DNA of 64,000 nt from Tildeniella nuda ZEHNDER 1965/U140 (GCA_019358895.1 JAHHIG010000019.1:1-64000), one strand, 5' to 3'; shown: positions 49,686 through 59,299, counted from the stretch's first letter. The notes: generated by a model from the letters alone, not told the origin. Program-made: numbers and translations.

Positions 49686-49727
49686 ATCTGTAGTAGGGAC
49701 GTTCCATGGAACGTCCCTACTACAGAT
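49686..49727. repeat. Perfect 42-bp palindrome
   Basis: ATCTGTAGTAGGGACGTTCC and its exact complement in reverse meet at a CCATGG centre to make a perfect 42-base palindrome. It lies 143 bases before the wzt start. Palindromes with GTAGGGACGTTCC ends are widespread in cyanobacteria and behave like minimal MITEs. Region 49552-49869 contains no gene. Confidence 0.95.
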
Positions 49728-49869
49728 TATGAACTCTCTGCGTAATGTGAAGAGCAGAAGAAGGATGCAGGTTTCTCGGTATTCTTCCTGATTCTGTAAC
49801 GAAATGTTTGTACAACCTAAAAGACACAGGGCATTGTACCAACCACTTTAACTTGATGAGGTTTTCCGC

Positions 49870-51156
49870 ATGAGTGACACGGTTATTCGAGTTGAGAATC
49901 TGAGCAAGAAGTATATCCTCAGCCACCAGCAGGAAGGGCAGAAGTATAAGGCGCTGCGGGATGTGATGGCGGATAGTGCTAAGGCAGTTGGGAAGAAGCT
50001 GCTTAAGCCATCGAGCAAAACAGTGAACTCAATCCGCGAGGAGTTTTGGGCGCTGAAGGATGTGTCGTTTGAGATTAAGCAAGGCGACAGAGTGGGCATT
50101 ATTGGGCGCAATGGAGCAGGTAAATCGACGCTGTTGAAAGTGTTGAGCCGCATTGTAGAACCAACGAGCGGCAGCATTGGTATTCGTGGACGAGTGGCAA
50201 GTTTGCTAGAGGTGGGTACGGGATTTCACGCGGAATTGACAGGTAGAGAAAATGTTTATCTCAACGGTGCCATTTTGGGCATGAGCCGGGAGGAAATTAA
50301 ACGCAAGTTTGATGAAATTGTAGCGTTTGCTGAGGTAGAGAAGTTTTTAGATACTCCTGTCAAACGTTACTCATCAGGAATGTATGTCCGTTTAGCCTTT
50401 TCAGTGGCAGCTCATTTAGAACCAGAGATTTTAATTGTGGATGAAGTGCTAGCCGTTGGGGATGCTAATTTTCAGAAGAAGTGCCTTGGCAAAATGCAGG
50501 ATGTTTCTAAGAACCAGGGTCGAACCATTTTATTTGTTAGTCATAATAGCGATGCAATCCAGAGACTATGCTCGAAGTGTCTAATGCTCGAACGAGGCCA
50601 AGTAGCAGCATATGGTGATATGACTGGCGTAATGTCACGTTACTTATCTAGCAGTAATCATCAAGCTTCACCGATTCAATGGTTTGATCTTTCTAGCAGT
50701 CCTAGGGTGAGAGGAAATAAAAAAGCTCAGTTTACAGCTATTCATTACAACAGTACAAACAAAGCAGTGGCATTTAATCCTTATCCAGATGGGCCACTTG
50801 AATTTTCAGTATCTATCGAATCTGAGGTTCCACAAACAGTTGGTAGCTTTGCATTAACTTTATACGACCAGAATGGAGCCAAGTTAGTGAATGCTGATAC
50901 CCTCTCTACTGGTCAAGTGTTTTCTCTTCAAAGAGGAAAGAATTTAGTTAATCTTACACTTAAACAGTTACACCTAAATCCAGGCATCTATATCCTTGGA
51001 TTATGGCTATCTGATCCCTTGTCAAACACTATATTTGACCATATCGAGTCTGCATTTGAAATGGAAGTTGTCGATCCTGGATTTGAAAGCTTAGGTGCTA
51101 GATCATCGGCAGATGGTGTTGTTACATCTTCTTTTGAGTTTTCACTAGTTAATTGA
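49870..51156 (+). CDS. wzt: ABC polysaccharide exporter ATPase with carbohydrate-binding tail (Wzt-like)
   Basis: This 428-residue ABC ATPase has Walker A GRNGAGKST (about residues 80-88), signature region YSSGMYVRLAFS, and Walker B ILIVDEVLAVGD (about 187-198). The C-terminal domain (about 275-420) is a beta-sandwich of the Wzt type that in homologues recognises the finished or terminally modified glycan. It powers export through the Wzm-like permease at 46527-47369, from which it is separated by the debris zone. Codon use and base composition shift toward AT in its 3' half, where the polysaccharide cluster begins. Confidence 0.92.
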   Translation: MSDTVIRVENLSKKYILSHQQEGQKYKALRDVMADSAKAVGKKLLKPSSKTVNSIREEFWALKDVSFEIKQGDRVGIIGRNGAGKSTLLKVLSRIVEPTSGSIGIRGRVASLLEVGTGFHAELTGRENVYLNGAILGMSREEIKRKFDEIVAFAEVEKFLDTPVKRYSSGMYVRLAFSVAAHLEPEILIVDEVLAVGDANFQKKCLGKMQDVSKNQGRTILFVSHNSDAIQRLCSKCLMLERGQVAAYGDMTGVMSRYLSSSNHQASPIQWFDLSSSPRVRGNKKAQFTAIHYNSTNKAVAFNPYPDGPLEFSVSIESEVPQTVGSFALTLYDQNGAKLVNADTLSTGQVFSLQRGKNLVNLTLKQLHLNPGIYILGLWLSDPLSNTIFDHIESAFEMEVVDPGFESLGARSSADGVVTSSFEFSLVN

Positions 51157-51169
51157 TTCCACGCTAATT

Positions 51170-51212
51170 AGTCTTTCCAAAACAATGTGCTTCACGATTA
51201 TCTGGAAAGACT
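51170..51212 (+). terminator. Hairpin after wzt
   Basis: AGTCTTTCCA and TGGAAAGACT form ten-base perfect arms with a 23-base loop just after the wzt stop. The large loop makes a classical terminator doubtful, but it could still fold in the transcript. Confidence 0.4.
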
Positions 51213-51309
51213 GTAACAAGCGGCAGAAACTGGTCAATGCTTTGAGATTGGTGCTGGTTTCTGTCCTCATATTGTTAAAAACAACCAAAAAACACAAATT
51301 ATTGAGCGT
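51203..51309 (+). pseudogene. Possible class I methyltransferase remnant
   Basis: In one frame the spacer reads YLERL, a stop, then QAAETGQCFEIGAGFCPHIV and KNNQKTQIIERM. The ECFEIGAG-like text resembles SAM motif I of class I methyltransferases. There is no start and no downstream continuation. It may be a fragment of a sugar methyltransferase once present between wzt and the glycosyltransferases, or a coincidence. Confidence 0.35.
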
Positions 51310-52647
51310 ATGAATACTTGTCAAGAGCCAACAATAGCACTACTGCCGTGGGGACACGTCTGGGAAGACTTTTACGATAGCATTGGTGTTTCACTTGAAG
51401 CCTTTTGCAATGAAATGACTGGTGGTTGGCAATTTGGGTACATTGATGCACTCAAACTGGCTGGAGTACGAACACTAGTTATTTATCCATCAACCCGCGT
51501 AACTGAACCTACTCGCTTTACACACAAGCCCACAGGTTGCACAATTTGTCTATTACCAGTACCCAAATCTTATCTCGCAATTCGTCGTCGAATGAAGCTA
51601 CAGTATCCTTCATTTGGTGGAAGTATAGAGGCTTTGTTTGGTGAAGCTAAGGGCACTCGTCGGACAGTCCACAAAATTCTTGGTGACATTGCTCCTTATC
51701 TTGCGACACCAATAGGGTTAGTCGCTCAGGAGCTGCGAAAGGAAGGCTGCCACGCCATTTTATGCCAGGAATATGAATACTTTCGCTTTGATGTTTGCGC
51801 TCTTTTAGGGCGTATGACAGGTTTACCAGTATTTGCGACTTTTCAAGGAACAAACGGTGATGGAAACTGGTTCGGTCGAAAATTACATCCTCTCACAATT
51901 AAATCATGTGGAGGTTTGATTATTGGTCCTCAAACTGAGATCCAACGAGTTCGCACCTCCTACAGCCTTCCACCTCAAAAAACAGCTCAGATTTTTAATC
52001 CTCTTGATTTGGATTTATGGCACCCTGTTGATCGGGCTGAAGCTCGCGCAAAATTGAATTTGCCTGCTCATGCTCATGTTGTCATATGGCATGGACGGGT
52101 AGAAATGCATATCAAAGGGCTTGATGTGTTACTGGATGCATGGAAGCAGATTTGCTTGGAGCTTGCAGGACGGGATCTCCGGTTGCTATTAATTGGTACA
52201 GGTAGAGATGCTGAAAAGCTAAAACAACGAATTGCCGAGTTACCTCTGAAAAATGTGCAGTGGGTGAATGAATATATTAATGATCGGGCTGCGATGCGGC
52301 AACTTTTATCTGCTGCTGATGTCTACGCCTTTCCATCTCGCTTCGAAGGTTTTCCGGTTGCACCAACTGAAGCAATGGCTTGTGGATTACCTGTTGTTGC
52401 AGCCGCAGCTCCTGGAATTCCTGATATCTTTAAAGCTGGGGAGCAGGATGGCGGTATTGTTGTACCTTGTGATGACGCAATAGCTTTTGCATCTGCTCTT
52501 AAACAAGTTTTAGAAGATACGGTTTACAGAGATAAACTCGCATACTGTGCTCGTCGCCGCATAGAGGAACACTTTTCGTTAGAGGCTATTGGCAAACAGC
52601 TACGAAGTTTTCTGTTACAGGAAATGAAAACGGTTGCAGACCTTTAG
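51310..52647 (+). CDS. GT4-family glycosyltransferase
   Basis: This 445-residue GT-B enzyme has a long acceptor domain containing FQGTNGDGNWFGRKLHP and a donor domain with VIWHGRVEMHIKGLDVLLDAW, FPSRFEGFPVAPTEAMACGLP and VVAAAAPGIPDIF. The E-x7-E motif is in EGFPVAPTE. It probably adds a sugar from an NDP donor to the growing repeat unit exported by Wzm/Wzt. It is the first intact gene of the polysaccharide cluster after wzt. Low GC and few HIP1 sites set it apart from the genes at the left of the window. Confidence 0.9.
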   Translation: MNTCQEPTIALLPWGHVWEDFYDSIGVSLEAFCNEMTGGWQFGYIDALKLAGVRTLVIYPSTRVTEPTRFTHKPTGCTICLLPVPKSYLAIRRRMKLQYPSFGGSIEALFGEAKGTRRTVHKILGDIAPYLATPIGLVAQELRKEGCHAILCQEYEYFRFDVCALLGRMTGLPVFATFQGTNGDGNWFGRKLHPLTIKSCGGLIIGPQTEIQRVRTSYSLPPQKTAQIFNPLDLDLWHPVDRAEARAKLNLPAHAHVVIWHGRVEMHIKGLDVLLDAWKQICLELAGRDLRLLLIGTGRDAEKLKQRIAELPLKNVQWVNEYINDRAAMRQLLSAADVYAFPSRFEGFPVAPTEAMACGLPVVAAAAPGIPDIFKAGEQDGGIVVPCDDAIAFASALKQVLEDTVYRDKLAYCARRRIEEHFSLEAIGKQLRSFLLQEMKTVADL

Positions 52648-52726
52648 AATTTGCAACAAAAACAAGGTTGACTGTCAAAGAAACGCTTAATTCATTATCA
52701 ACAAAAATGTAGGAAGAAGTAAGCTT

Positions 52727-53806
52727 ATGTTTTTCAAAGATATTTACCAGTATTTAAGGACATTTCAGCAAAGAATCACAAGACGCATGCAGATGTCATA
52801 TATCTTGGAGAATTATATCCATCCCTTAATTGTTTCTTTGAGTGTTAAGCACGTCTATGGTCCAAGGCGAATCAAATATAACATTGACGAATTGCTAGTG
52901 CTATGTTTGCTTAGAGACGGAGAGCTATACATCACATCTTTTATCCATCACTATTTTTCATTGGGGGTTAAACACATAGTTTTCTTAGATAATGGCTCAA
53001 CTGATGACACCATCAAAATAGCGCGTCAACATGAAAACGTCACCATTCTTCGTACAAAAATTCCTTACAGAAAATACGAAACTTTTATGAAGAAGTACTT
53101 GGTAAAACGTTTTTCAAGAAACAGATGGAACTTATTTTCTGATATAGACGAGTTATTTGATTATCCTTACTCTGACAAACTCGGTTTAAAGTCTTTTTTG
53201 AATTACCTGAATGCAAACTCTTATACCGCTGTTTTAGCGCACATGCTTGATATGTTTTCAGAAGTTCCATTAGGACTTTTGAAGAGCGATAAGAGTGACG
53301 ATCTGAAGAAGACATACACGTTTTATGACATCTCTAATCTTAGAAGAGAAAGATATCCTTCAGGGTATGGAGATAGCAAGGAAAATATCAATTGGCATAT
53401 CGGTGGGGTTCGTAAAACCTTGTTCAACACAGATAATTATCTAACAAAAGCTGCTTTGATTCTCTATAAGCAGAAAATGCGTATCTTTGTTAATTGCCAT
53501 CAAGTTGAATTTGCATCAATAGCTGATGTTACAACTGTACTTCTACACTATCCCTTCACAAGTTTATTCTATAAAAAGGTTGCTGATGCGGTAGAAACTG
53601 ATAGGTATGCATCATCAGCGAGTCAAGAGTATGAAATGTACTGGAAGAGATTGCAGGAGGATAAGAACCTTCCTATTAAACAAGAAAATGCCTGCCAGTT
53701 GACAAGAGTTGATGAATTAATAGAAAGGGATTTTTTAGTTATTTCTGAAAGCTATGTTCAATGGGTAAAGCAATATGGCAAAGCTGCTAAAAGCATCAAT
53801 TATTAA
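52727..53806 (+). CDS. GT2/GT92-like glycosyltransferase
   Basis: This 359-residue GT-A-fold candidate has LLVLCLLRDGELYITSFIHHYFSLGVKHIVFLDNGSTDDT-like text (in parts, about residues 45-88), typical of the Glyco_tranf_2_4/GT92 group. FSDIDELFDYP (near 137-147) supplies the metal-binding D-x-D. The C-terminal half is less conserved. It should use a nucleotide-sugar and act in the cytoplasm on a lipid-linked intermediate. It starts 79 bases after the GT4 gene with a GGAAGAAGTAAG site. AT-rich and HIP1-poor, consistent with lateral exchange of polysaccharide genes. Confidence 0.8.
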   Translation: MFFKDIYQYLRTFQQRITRRMQMSYILENYIHPLIVSLSVKHVYGPRRIKYNIDELLVLCLLRDGELYITSFIHHYFSLGVKHIVFLDNGSTDDTIKIARQHENVTILRTKIPYRKYETFMKKYLVKRFSRNRWNLFSDIDELFDYPYSDKLGLKSFLNYLNANSYTAVLAHMLDMFSEVPLGLLKSDKSDDLKKTYTFYDISNLRRERYPSGYGDSKENINWHIGGVRKTLFNTDNYLTKAALILYKQKMRIFVNCHQVEFASIADVTTVLLHYPFTSLFYKKVADAVETDRYASSASQEYEMYWKRLQEDKNLPIKQENACQLTRVDELIERDFLVISESYVQWVKQYGKAAKSINY

Positions 53807-53880
53807 CTTGGTCATTTAAGACGTGACATCAATGGCTGGGTGCTGTATAGCCGTACAGATATGCTTCTCTAGAGCGCCAG

Positions 53881-53916
53881 CGTGACGCACTAAGCGATCG
53901 CCAATGGTGCGTTACG
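53881..53916. repeat. Inverted repeat with HIP1 in its loop
   Basis: CGTGACGCAC and GTGCGTTACG form ten-base arms with one mismatch around a loop containing GCGATCGCC. It lies in the 257-base gap 53807-54063, where no gene is seen. It may end the upstream transcript. Confidence 0.5.
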
Positions 53917-54063
53917 GTGATGAAAATAAACTCTATACCGTTTTCCTGTCACCATAAATAATTATTGTCATGCTAATAAAAGCCCTTTGACTTTAATAGC
54001 GAAAATTCTATGAAAACAAATCAATAAACTTAAAAGCTGGAATCAAAAGAATTTACTAATTTA

Positions 54064-55110
54064 ATGGATAGACTTATGCCAGAAACATATCAGACCCTTT
54101 ATCGCACACTAATTTCACCTATTTCTGATGGAACTCCTCGCCCTTTGTGGTCTGTAATGATTCCAACTTACAACTGTGCGTACTATCTACGTAAAACCCT
54201 AGCGAGCGTCTTAGAGCAAGATCCAGGCGCAGAGATGATGCAGATCGAAGTGGTTGATGATCACTCTACTAAAGACGATCCTCAAGCGGTTGTAGAAGAA
54301 TTAGGTAAGGGACGGGTTGGATTTTATCAACAGCCACAAAACGTAGGCTATATCAAGAATTTTGAAACTTGTTTACAGCGATCGCGTGGGAGGTTAGTTC
54401 ATCTTTTGCACGGAGATGATCGCGTATTACAAGGGTTTTACAGGAAACTACAACAAGGTTTTGAACAGCATCCTGAAATTGGTGCTGCTTTCTGTCGCCA
54501 TATTTATATGGACGAACGGGGAAACTGGACTGGCATCTCCTGGTTAGAGCAGCCTGAGCCTGGCATTTTGACTAATTGGTTAGAACGCATCGCCGTTCAG
54601 CAAAGAATTCAAACGCCCTCGATCGTTGTTCGACGAGATGTGTATGAGCGACTCGGCGGTTTTGATCACCGTATGTCTTGCTGGGGAGAGGATTGGGAGA
54701 TGTGGGTACGCATTGCTGCTAATTATCCAGTTTGGTATGAAGTTGAACCGTTAGCTTTATACCGTAAGAGTTCAACTTCATTAACTGGAACATCAATACG
54801 CATAGGTAAGAATATCCAGGACTTTCGAAAAGCAGTTGGCATTGTTCAGAACTATTTACCCAATGGAGATGCTCAGAAACTCACAAAAATTGCATTACAG
54901 AATTATGCGTTCTATGCATTGAACACAGCTAATGAATTTGCTCAGTCAGGAGATACTTCATCCGCTATTAACCAGCTTAAAGAAGCCTTAAAGTGCTGCC
55001 ATTCATCAAGGGTTCTTCAATCCTCAATGAAGCTAGGTATGAAATTATTCTATCTAGAGTCCTTAAGAAAAATACGCATAAAATCAGGTACTAGGGAAGT
55101 AAATCTCTAA
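54064..55110 (+). CDS. GT2-family glycosyltransferase
   Basis: This 348-residue GT-A enzyme starts the catalytic domain with SVMIPTYNCAYYLRKTLASVLEQ (about 30-52), followed by EVVDDHSTKDDP. The acidic HLLHGDDRVL (near 119-128) supplies the D-x-D-like metal site. FGGFDHRMSCWGEDWEMWVRIA-type text (in parts, near 200-220) holds the ED catalytic-base region. The C-terminal helical extension is common in surface-polysaccharide GT2 proteins. A second ATG at 54076 would remove four residues. Substrate unknown. Confidence 0.9.
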   Translation: MDRLMPETYQTLYRTLISPISDGTPRPLWSVMIPTYNCAYYLRKTLASVLEQDPGAEMMQIEVVDDHSTKDDPQAVVEELGKGRVGFYQQPQNVGYIKNFETCLQRSRGRLVHLLHGDDRVLQGFYRKLQQGFEQHPEIGAAFCRHIYMDERGNWTGISWLEQPEPGILTNWLERIAVQQRIQTPSIVVRRDVYERLGGFDHRMSCWGEDWEMWVRIAANYPVWYEVEPLALYRKSSTSLTGTSIRIGKNIQDFRKAVGIVQNYLPNGDAQKLTKIALQNYAFYALNTANEFAQSGDTSSAINQLKEALKCCHSSRVLQSSMKLGMKLFYLESLRKIRIKSGTREVNL

Positions 55111-55224
55111 AGCCTCAATTCCTGGCTCCCTTTAAGCACTTATAAATGGTATCTGGGAATTATGTGTGCTTCACTCTAACGCTTAAATTGTTCCTTACTT
55201 TTCGTCTAACTCCGTCTGGCTACT

Positions 55225-56133
55225 ATGAAACCACCCATCAGTGTCATAATCTGTGCTCACAACCCTCGACGTAGTTATATTGACAAAGTGCTAACTGCAC
55301 TAATGTCTCAAACCCTACCCTTTGAGCAATGGGAATTACTGTTGATTGATAATGCGAGTGAGCAAAAGCTTTCTACAAAACTGGACTTGAGCTGGCACTC
55401 TAATGCTCGGCACATTCAAGAAACTCAACTCGGGCTCACTCATGCTCGACTAAGGGGAATTCGAGAGGCTCAAGGTGAAATCTTAGTTTTTGTAGATGAT
55501 GATAATGTACTAGAGTTAGATTACTTAGAAATTACCCTACAGATTAGCAAAAGCTACCCAATGGTTGGCTCCTGGGGAGGACAAATCAAAGCAGTATTTG
55601 AAGAAGAACCTCCGGAGTGGGCAAAACCATATTTGCCATACTTAGCAATCCGAGAATTTAACCAAGACCAGTGGTCAAATTTCTCGTATATGAATGAGAG
55701 TACTCCTTGTGGGGCGGGACTTTGTGTACGAAAAGCTGTAGCTGAAAAATATGCTGAATTAATTCATAGTGATCCTAAGCGAGCAGGTTTGGGTCGCAAG
55801 GGTAAAGTTCTAACTTCCTGTGAAGATTCAGATTTAGCGCTTGTTGCTTGCGATATTGGGTTAGGGATGGGGCAATTCAAAGCACTAAAATTGACGCATT
55901 TAATTCCATCTAGTCGACTTCAAGAAGAGTATCTAATCAAGCTGACCGAGAGTATGGTTTTTTCTAAGGTTATCTTGGATTCTCTTCGGGGCAAATATCC
56001 TCAAAAGCCTTCTTGGGGAACCCAGATAAAGCAATACTACAAACGTTCGCGGAAATCAGCTATGGAACGTCGTTTTCATGATGCTGTGCAAAGAGGCTAC
56101 GGTTTGGCTCTGAAAACCCTCTCTTCTGGTTAA
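55225..56133 (+). CDS. GT2-family glycosyltransferase
   Basis: This 302-residue GT-A enzyme has an N-terminal SVIICAHNPRRSYIDKVLTALMSQ (about 5-28), LLIDNASEQ, and FVDDDNVLELDYLE (near 91-104), where DDD supplies the metal ligands. CGAGLCVRKAVAEKY and the later CEDSDLALV give the acceptor/base region. It is typical of WcaA-like glycosyltransferases of capsular or exopolysaccharide clusters. It follows the previous GT2 by 114 bases. The stop codon lies inside a short hairpin (AGCAGTAC/GTACTGCT, 56133-56151), which may end the transcript. Confidence 0.9.
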   Translation: MKPPISVIICAHNPRRSYIDKVLTALMSQTLPFEQWELLLIDNASEQKLSTKLDLSWHSNARHIQETQLGLTHARLRGIREAQGEILVFVDDDNVLELDYLEITLQISKSYPMVGSWGGQIKAVFEEEPPEWAKPYLPYLAIREFNQDQWSNFSYMNESTPCGAGLCVRKAVAEKYAELIHSDPKRAGLGRKGKVLTSCEDSDLALVACDIGLGMGQFKALKLTHLIPSSRLQEEYLIKLTESMVFSKVILDSLRGKYPQKPSWGTQIKQYYKRSRKSAMERRFHDAVQRGYGLALKTLSSG

Positions 56134-56181
56134 GCAGTACTATGTACTGCTCTTCACAGATGTTAAAAAAAGACCCCAACC

Positions 56182-56228
56182 TTTTTTCTACCAGGCTTGC
56201 GCGATTTTTTTCTACTAGGCTTGCACGA
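56182..56228. repeat. Tandem duplication with TTTTTTCTAC start
   Basis: A 23-24 base unit, TTTTTTCTAC then CAGGCTTGCGCGA, is repeated once with two changes and one extra T. It lies in the 330-base spacer between two glycosyltransferase genes. No gene is seen in the spacer; a 68-codon ORF there has no family character. Confidence 0.75.
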
Positions 56229-56463
56229 GGTTAAGAGGAGACCTTACAAGTGCTATTCCGATCCAGTTCTTCATAAGAAAGGAGACGATTCATTTAACAT
56301 TCCTCTTTTTAAGATGGATTTTGGGGACCTAATCTTAATATATGGAACGATATGGTATCGTCTCAAAAACTCATGTAGAAACAACGAAATGAGAAGAACT
56401 TAGTCCAGACATTTATTAAGGTTTAGCTTCTAAGTATAGCTTCTCTAAGATAGGTTAGCACTT

Positions 56464-57396
56464 ATGAAAATTCCTGTAATCATTGCTCATTTTGATACCG
56501 CTCCAGCTTATCTAGGTTATTCCTTGAGTTCTGCCGCAGGCTTAAACAGTCAAGTTATACTGATTGGTGATAAAGCTAATCAACACGTATGGAAGAACCA
56601 TTGGGATGCTTCTTCTATAGAACCTGAGAAGTATCAGAACTTCATGAGAAATTATGTTCAAATGTCTGATTACTCGAAGAAGTATGAAATCAGCTTCTGG
56701 AAGCGCATGTTTCTTCTCGAAGAATGGATGAAAGTTCATGGATCAGACAAAGCGTTTTTGTTAGACAGCGATATTATCACCTTTGCCAACTACACAGCAG
56801 ATGTTTACCCTCTACTTCCGCAGGATTGTATTGCAGGCTTAACTACTCCTGAAAAACAAGATAACTTTTTTTGGGCAGCCTCTACTCACTTCTCTTACTG
56901 GACCTTAGAGGGAATTGAAAGCTTTACAAACTTTTGCATTGACACGTATACCAATAGAAATAATCTACGCAGTCTACTAGAAGCAAAACACAAATGGCAT
57001 CTTGAAAACTGTGCTCCTGGTGGCGTTAGCGAAATGACCCTCTTGTATTTGTGGTCTAAAGACAATAGCAGAATTTATAACTTTGCTAAGACTCTAGAAG
57101 GTATGGCTTCAGATCACAGTATCAGCACACCAACCAACTATCATGAAAATGAATATAAATTAAGATTTGGCGTGAAACAATTTGTTTTTAAAAACGGAAT
57201 TCCCTATGGATATAACAATGTTCTAAACAAAAAAATAAAATTTGTTTGCCTGCATTGCCAAGGTGATGCCAAGCTGGCGATGAAACTTTTAGTTAGCAAA
57301 AGATGGAGAAGGTTCTATTTTGCTGGCAGGCTAATAGGACAAACAAGAGCTTTTCTTGGAGCAAGAAAAGCGGCTTTAAAGCAAATGAAGATATAA
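56464..57396 (+). CDS. Putative GT-A-fold glycosyltransferase
   Basis: This 310-residue protein has AFLLDSDIITFANY (about residues 97-110), with LDSD giving a D-x-D-like site as in GT8/GT77-type enzymes. FWKRMFLLEEWMKVH and a later GGVSEMTLLYLW resemble acceptor helices. No clear family can be named from text alone, but its place in a glycosyltransferase cluster and the D-x-D favour a nucleotide-sugar-dependent enzyme. The 3' end is Lys-rich and probably cytoplasmic. AT-rich and HIP1-free. Confidence 0.65.
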   Translation: MKIPVIIAHFDTAPAYLGYSLSSAAGLNSQVILIGDKANQHVWKNHWDASSIEPEKYQNFMRNYVQMSDYSKKYEISFWKRMFLLEEWMKVHGSDKAFLLDSDIITFANYTADVYPLLPQDCIAGLTTPEKQDNFFWAASTHFSYWTLEGIESFTNFCIDTYTNRNNLRSLLEAKHKWHLENCAPGGVSEMTLLYLWSKDNSRIYNFAKTLEGMASDHSISTPTNYHENEYKLRFGVKQFVFKNGIPYGYNNVLNKKIKFVCLHCQGDAKLAMKLLVSKRWRRFYFAGRLIGQTRAFLGARKAALKQMKI

Positions 57397-57600
57397 ATTA
57401 AAAGAGCTACACCTCAGGTCAAAAGACTGATTGATAAATTCGATCAAAAAGCACCAATTTACTTTGCACTGCCGCTGGATCTACCAGATATAGAGAAGCT
57501 TTTCCTAAAACGATCGCTTTATGGCAGTAGATATTTTTCAGCTCATTGCCATTTACTCTCTGCTCATAGCTCTACTGGCGCTAAGGCTTGAGCCAATAAC

Positions 57601-58827
57601 TTACATACACTCTAAAATAACTTTCAACTGTTGGCGTAATTGAGCAATAGAGTGAATATGCCTGTATTCCTCAAAGTTAGGTTTGATTATGCATTCTTGA
57701 TTGAGCCATTTGCCGAGAGTCCGTAGGGCGACGAGGGCCTCAGAAAGATGATTGGGAGTTGCAGTTACTCCTAACTGATAACGACGAGCTCTTTCCCCAA
57801 TGCAAAATTGGTTACTTGTGATTATAGGTTTTTCAAAAATAGCAGCTTTTGTGAGGATGTTACTGCTATGTGGATAGTCATATAGAGCAAATAGCGCATC
57901 GCAGGTTGAAATGATAGCATTGAATTGTGGTTCACCCGGAATTCGCTCAAGATGAAATAAACAATTATCGGGATTTGACTCAATTACACAATTAATTTCT
58001 GTCTGCTCATCAATTGAGTACTCTTGCCTGTATAGCTTTCCTGCAAAAACAAAAAAAAAGTTTTCCTCAACTGTTTCTCTAGACATCCTAAGCATCGTTA
58101 AAAAGCCCTTATACCTGCCCAGAGCACCTAGTAACCCAATTATTTTCCGGCCCTTTGCTTTTTCCTGGATTGTTTGCACTAATTCAAAGCTTAAATCTGG
58201 TGGTGACTCATCTGCAAAATCAGGAAAAGTAATAACAGGTTTATTGCCGAGAGACGCTTGAAGAGCCTCTGCCACTCCCTCATCTAGAAGAGCGATGGAT
58301 TGGCAGTAGGCGGAGTGCAGAAGTGAGTGTCTTTGAAGGAGGTGTCTCCCCATGAAACTAAACCGTTGCTTTTGACGCAGGTGCCGAGGCTGAAAATACA
58401 GTCCAGACCACTTATAGGGAAAGATTCGATCAATAGTTTGGCAATTGAGATACGAGCTTAAATAGCTATCAATCCACAAGCAAAATACCAGGTCGGGATA
58501 CTTGCCAAGTTTTGATGCAGCAAATTGGATCGATCGAGCCATATCCTTCCAATGTTCTAGGACATCAACGGCTCCGTGCAGTTGCCTGGCTCCTGGAAGT
58601 TTAGGATAAATAGCTTTTTTGACTGTCGGTCTGTGAATTTCAAATACACTAATATTTTGAATATAATCTTGAAGCTGAGAAGAAATCCAATCCTGAAGAT
58701 TTTTAGGATCGGGGCAGAATGCTATTACCTGACAACCAAGTTCAAGAGCTAAGCGAGTAATGCTTTTGAAATAAGTTTCATGATGACCATCCCAAAATAT
58801 GTCAACTAAGGCAATAACTTTTCTCAA
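57601..58827 (-). CDS. GT4-like glycosyltransferase on the opposite strand
   Basis: This 408-residue GT-B-type protein begins ALVDIFWDGHHETYFKSITRLALELG, with a His-rich acceptor loop. The donor half has KIIGLLGALGRYKGFLTMLRM and DALFALYDYPHSSNILTKAAIFEKPIITS (in parts). This resembles family-4 enzymes, though the E-x7-E is poorly kept. It is the only minus-strand gene between 46 and 64 kb, so it probably has its own promoter in the 58828-59299 gap. Function in the cluster is unclear. Confidence 0.78.
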   Translation of the reverse strand: MRKVIALVDIFWDGHHETYFKSITRLALELGCQVIAFCPDPKNLQDWISSQLQDYIQNISVFEIHRPTVKKAIYPKLPGARQLHGAVDVLEHWKDMARSIQFAASKLGKYPDLVFCLWIDSYLSSYLNCQTIDRIFPYKWSGLYFQPRHLRQKQRFSFMGRHLLQRHSLLHSAYCQSIALLDEGVAEALQASLGNKPVITFPDFADESPPDLSFELVQTIQEKAKGRKIIGLLGALGRYKGFLTMLRMSRETVEENFFFVFAGKLYRQEYSIDEQTEINCVIESNPDNCLFHLERIPGEPQFNAIISTCDALFALYDYPHSSNILTKAAIFEKPIITSNQFCIGERARRYQLGVTATPNHLSEALVALRTLGKWLNQECIIKPNFEEYRHIHSIAQLRQQLKVILECM

Positions 58828-59299
58828 GCTTCTAGCTCCAAACTTGTACCGCTGTTCAGAATCTTCAAGTGGTTAAGAGTGACCACCAATAGACTCATCT
58901 TGTTATTACTGAGTTTAAAGCGTCAATCAGGAAACTTTTCGCATCTTGAGCTATTTATTTATCTGCTTTCTCTCGATCGTTATCATCAACAATCAAGTCA
59001 CTTGAATGTCTCAGACAGCACTACAAGCTTCTGAGTCTTTGTGAAAGTAAATCTTAGTACGAGTTGTTCAGTGTGAAATGAAACCTCCGTTTTGCTGGAG
59101 CCTCGTAAGTTGAGGTTGAGCGAAGGATTCCCTCTTCCTAGCATAATCGTCAGGAATGTAAAGATTTGATGGAGATAACCTGACACCTCAGGAGAATTCC
59201 TGATTGCAGATTTGCGAGTTGAAATATGTAAGCGATGATAGCTAAACTCGACTGTTCGAAGTATATCAACTAAGCCTTGGTAGCTTTAGTCCTACTGTT
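58828..59299. other. 472-bp divergent spacer without a gene
   Basis: Lies between the minus-strand GT4-like gene and the plus-strand polymerase gene and should carry promoters for both. Short minus-strand ORFs here look random. No repeat or hairpin of note is visible. Confidence 0.55.

Noticed and set aside
56197-56403. 68-codon ORF between two glycosyltransferases
   Set aside because: It starts inside a tandem duplication, has no ribosome-binding site, and has no recognisable domain.
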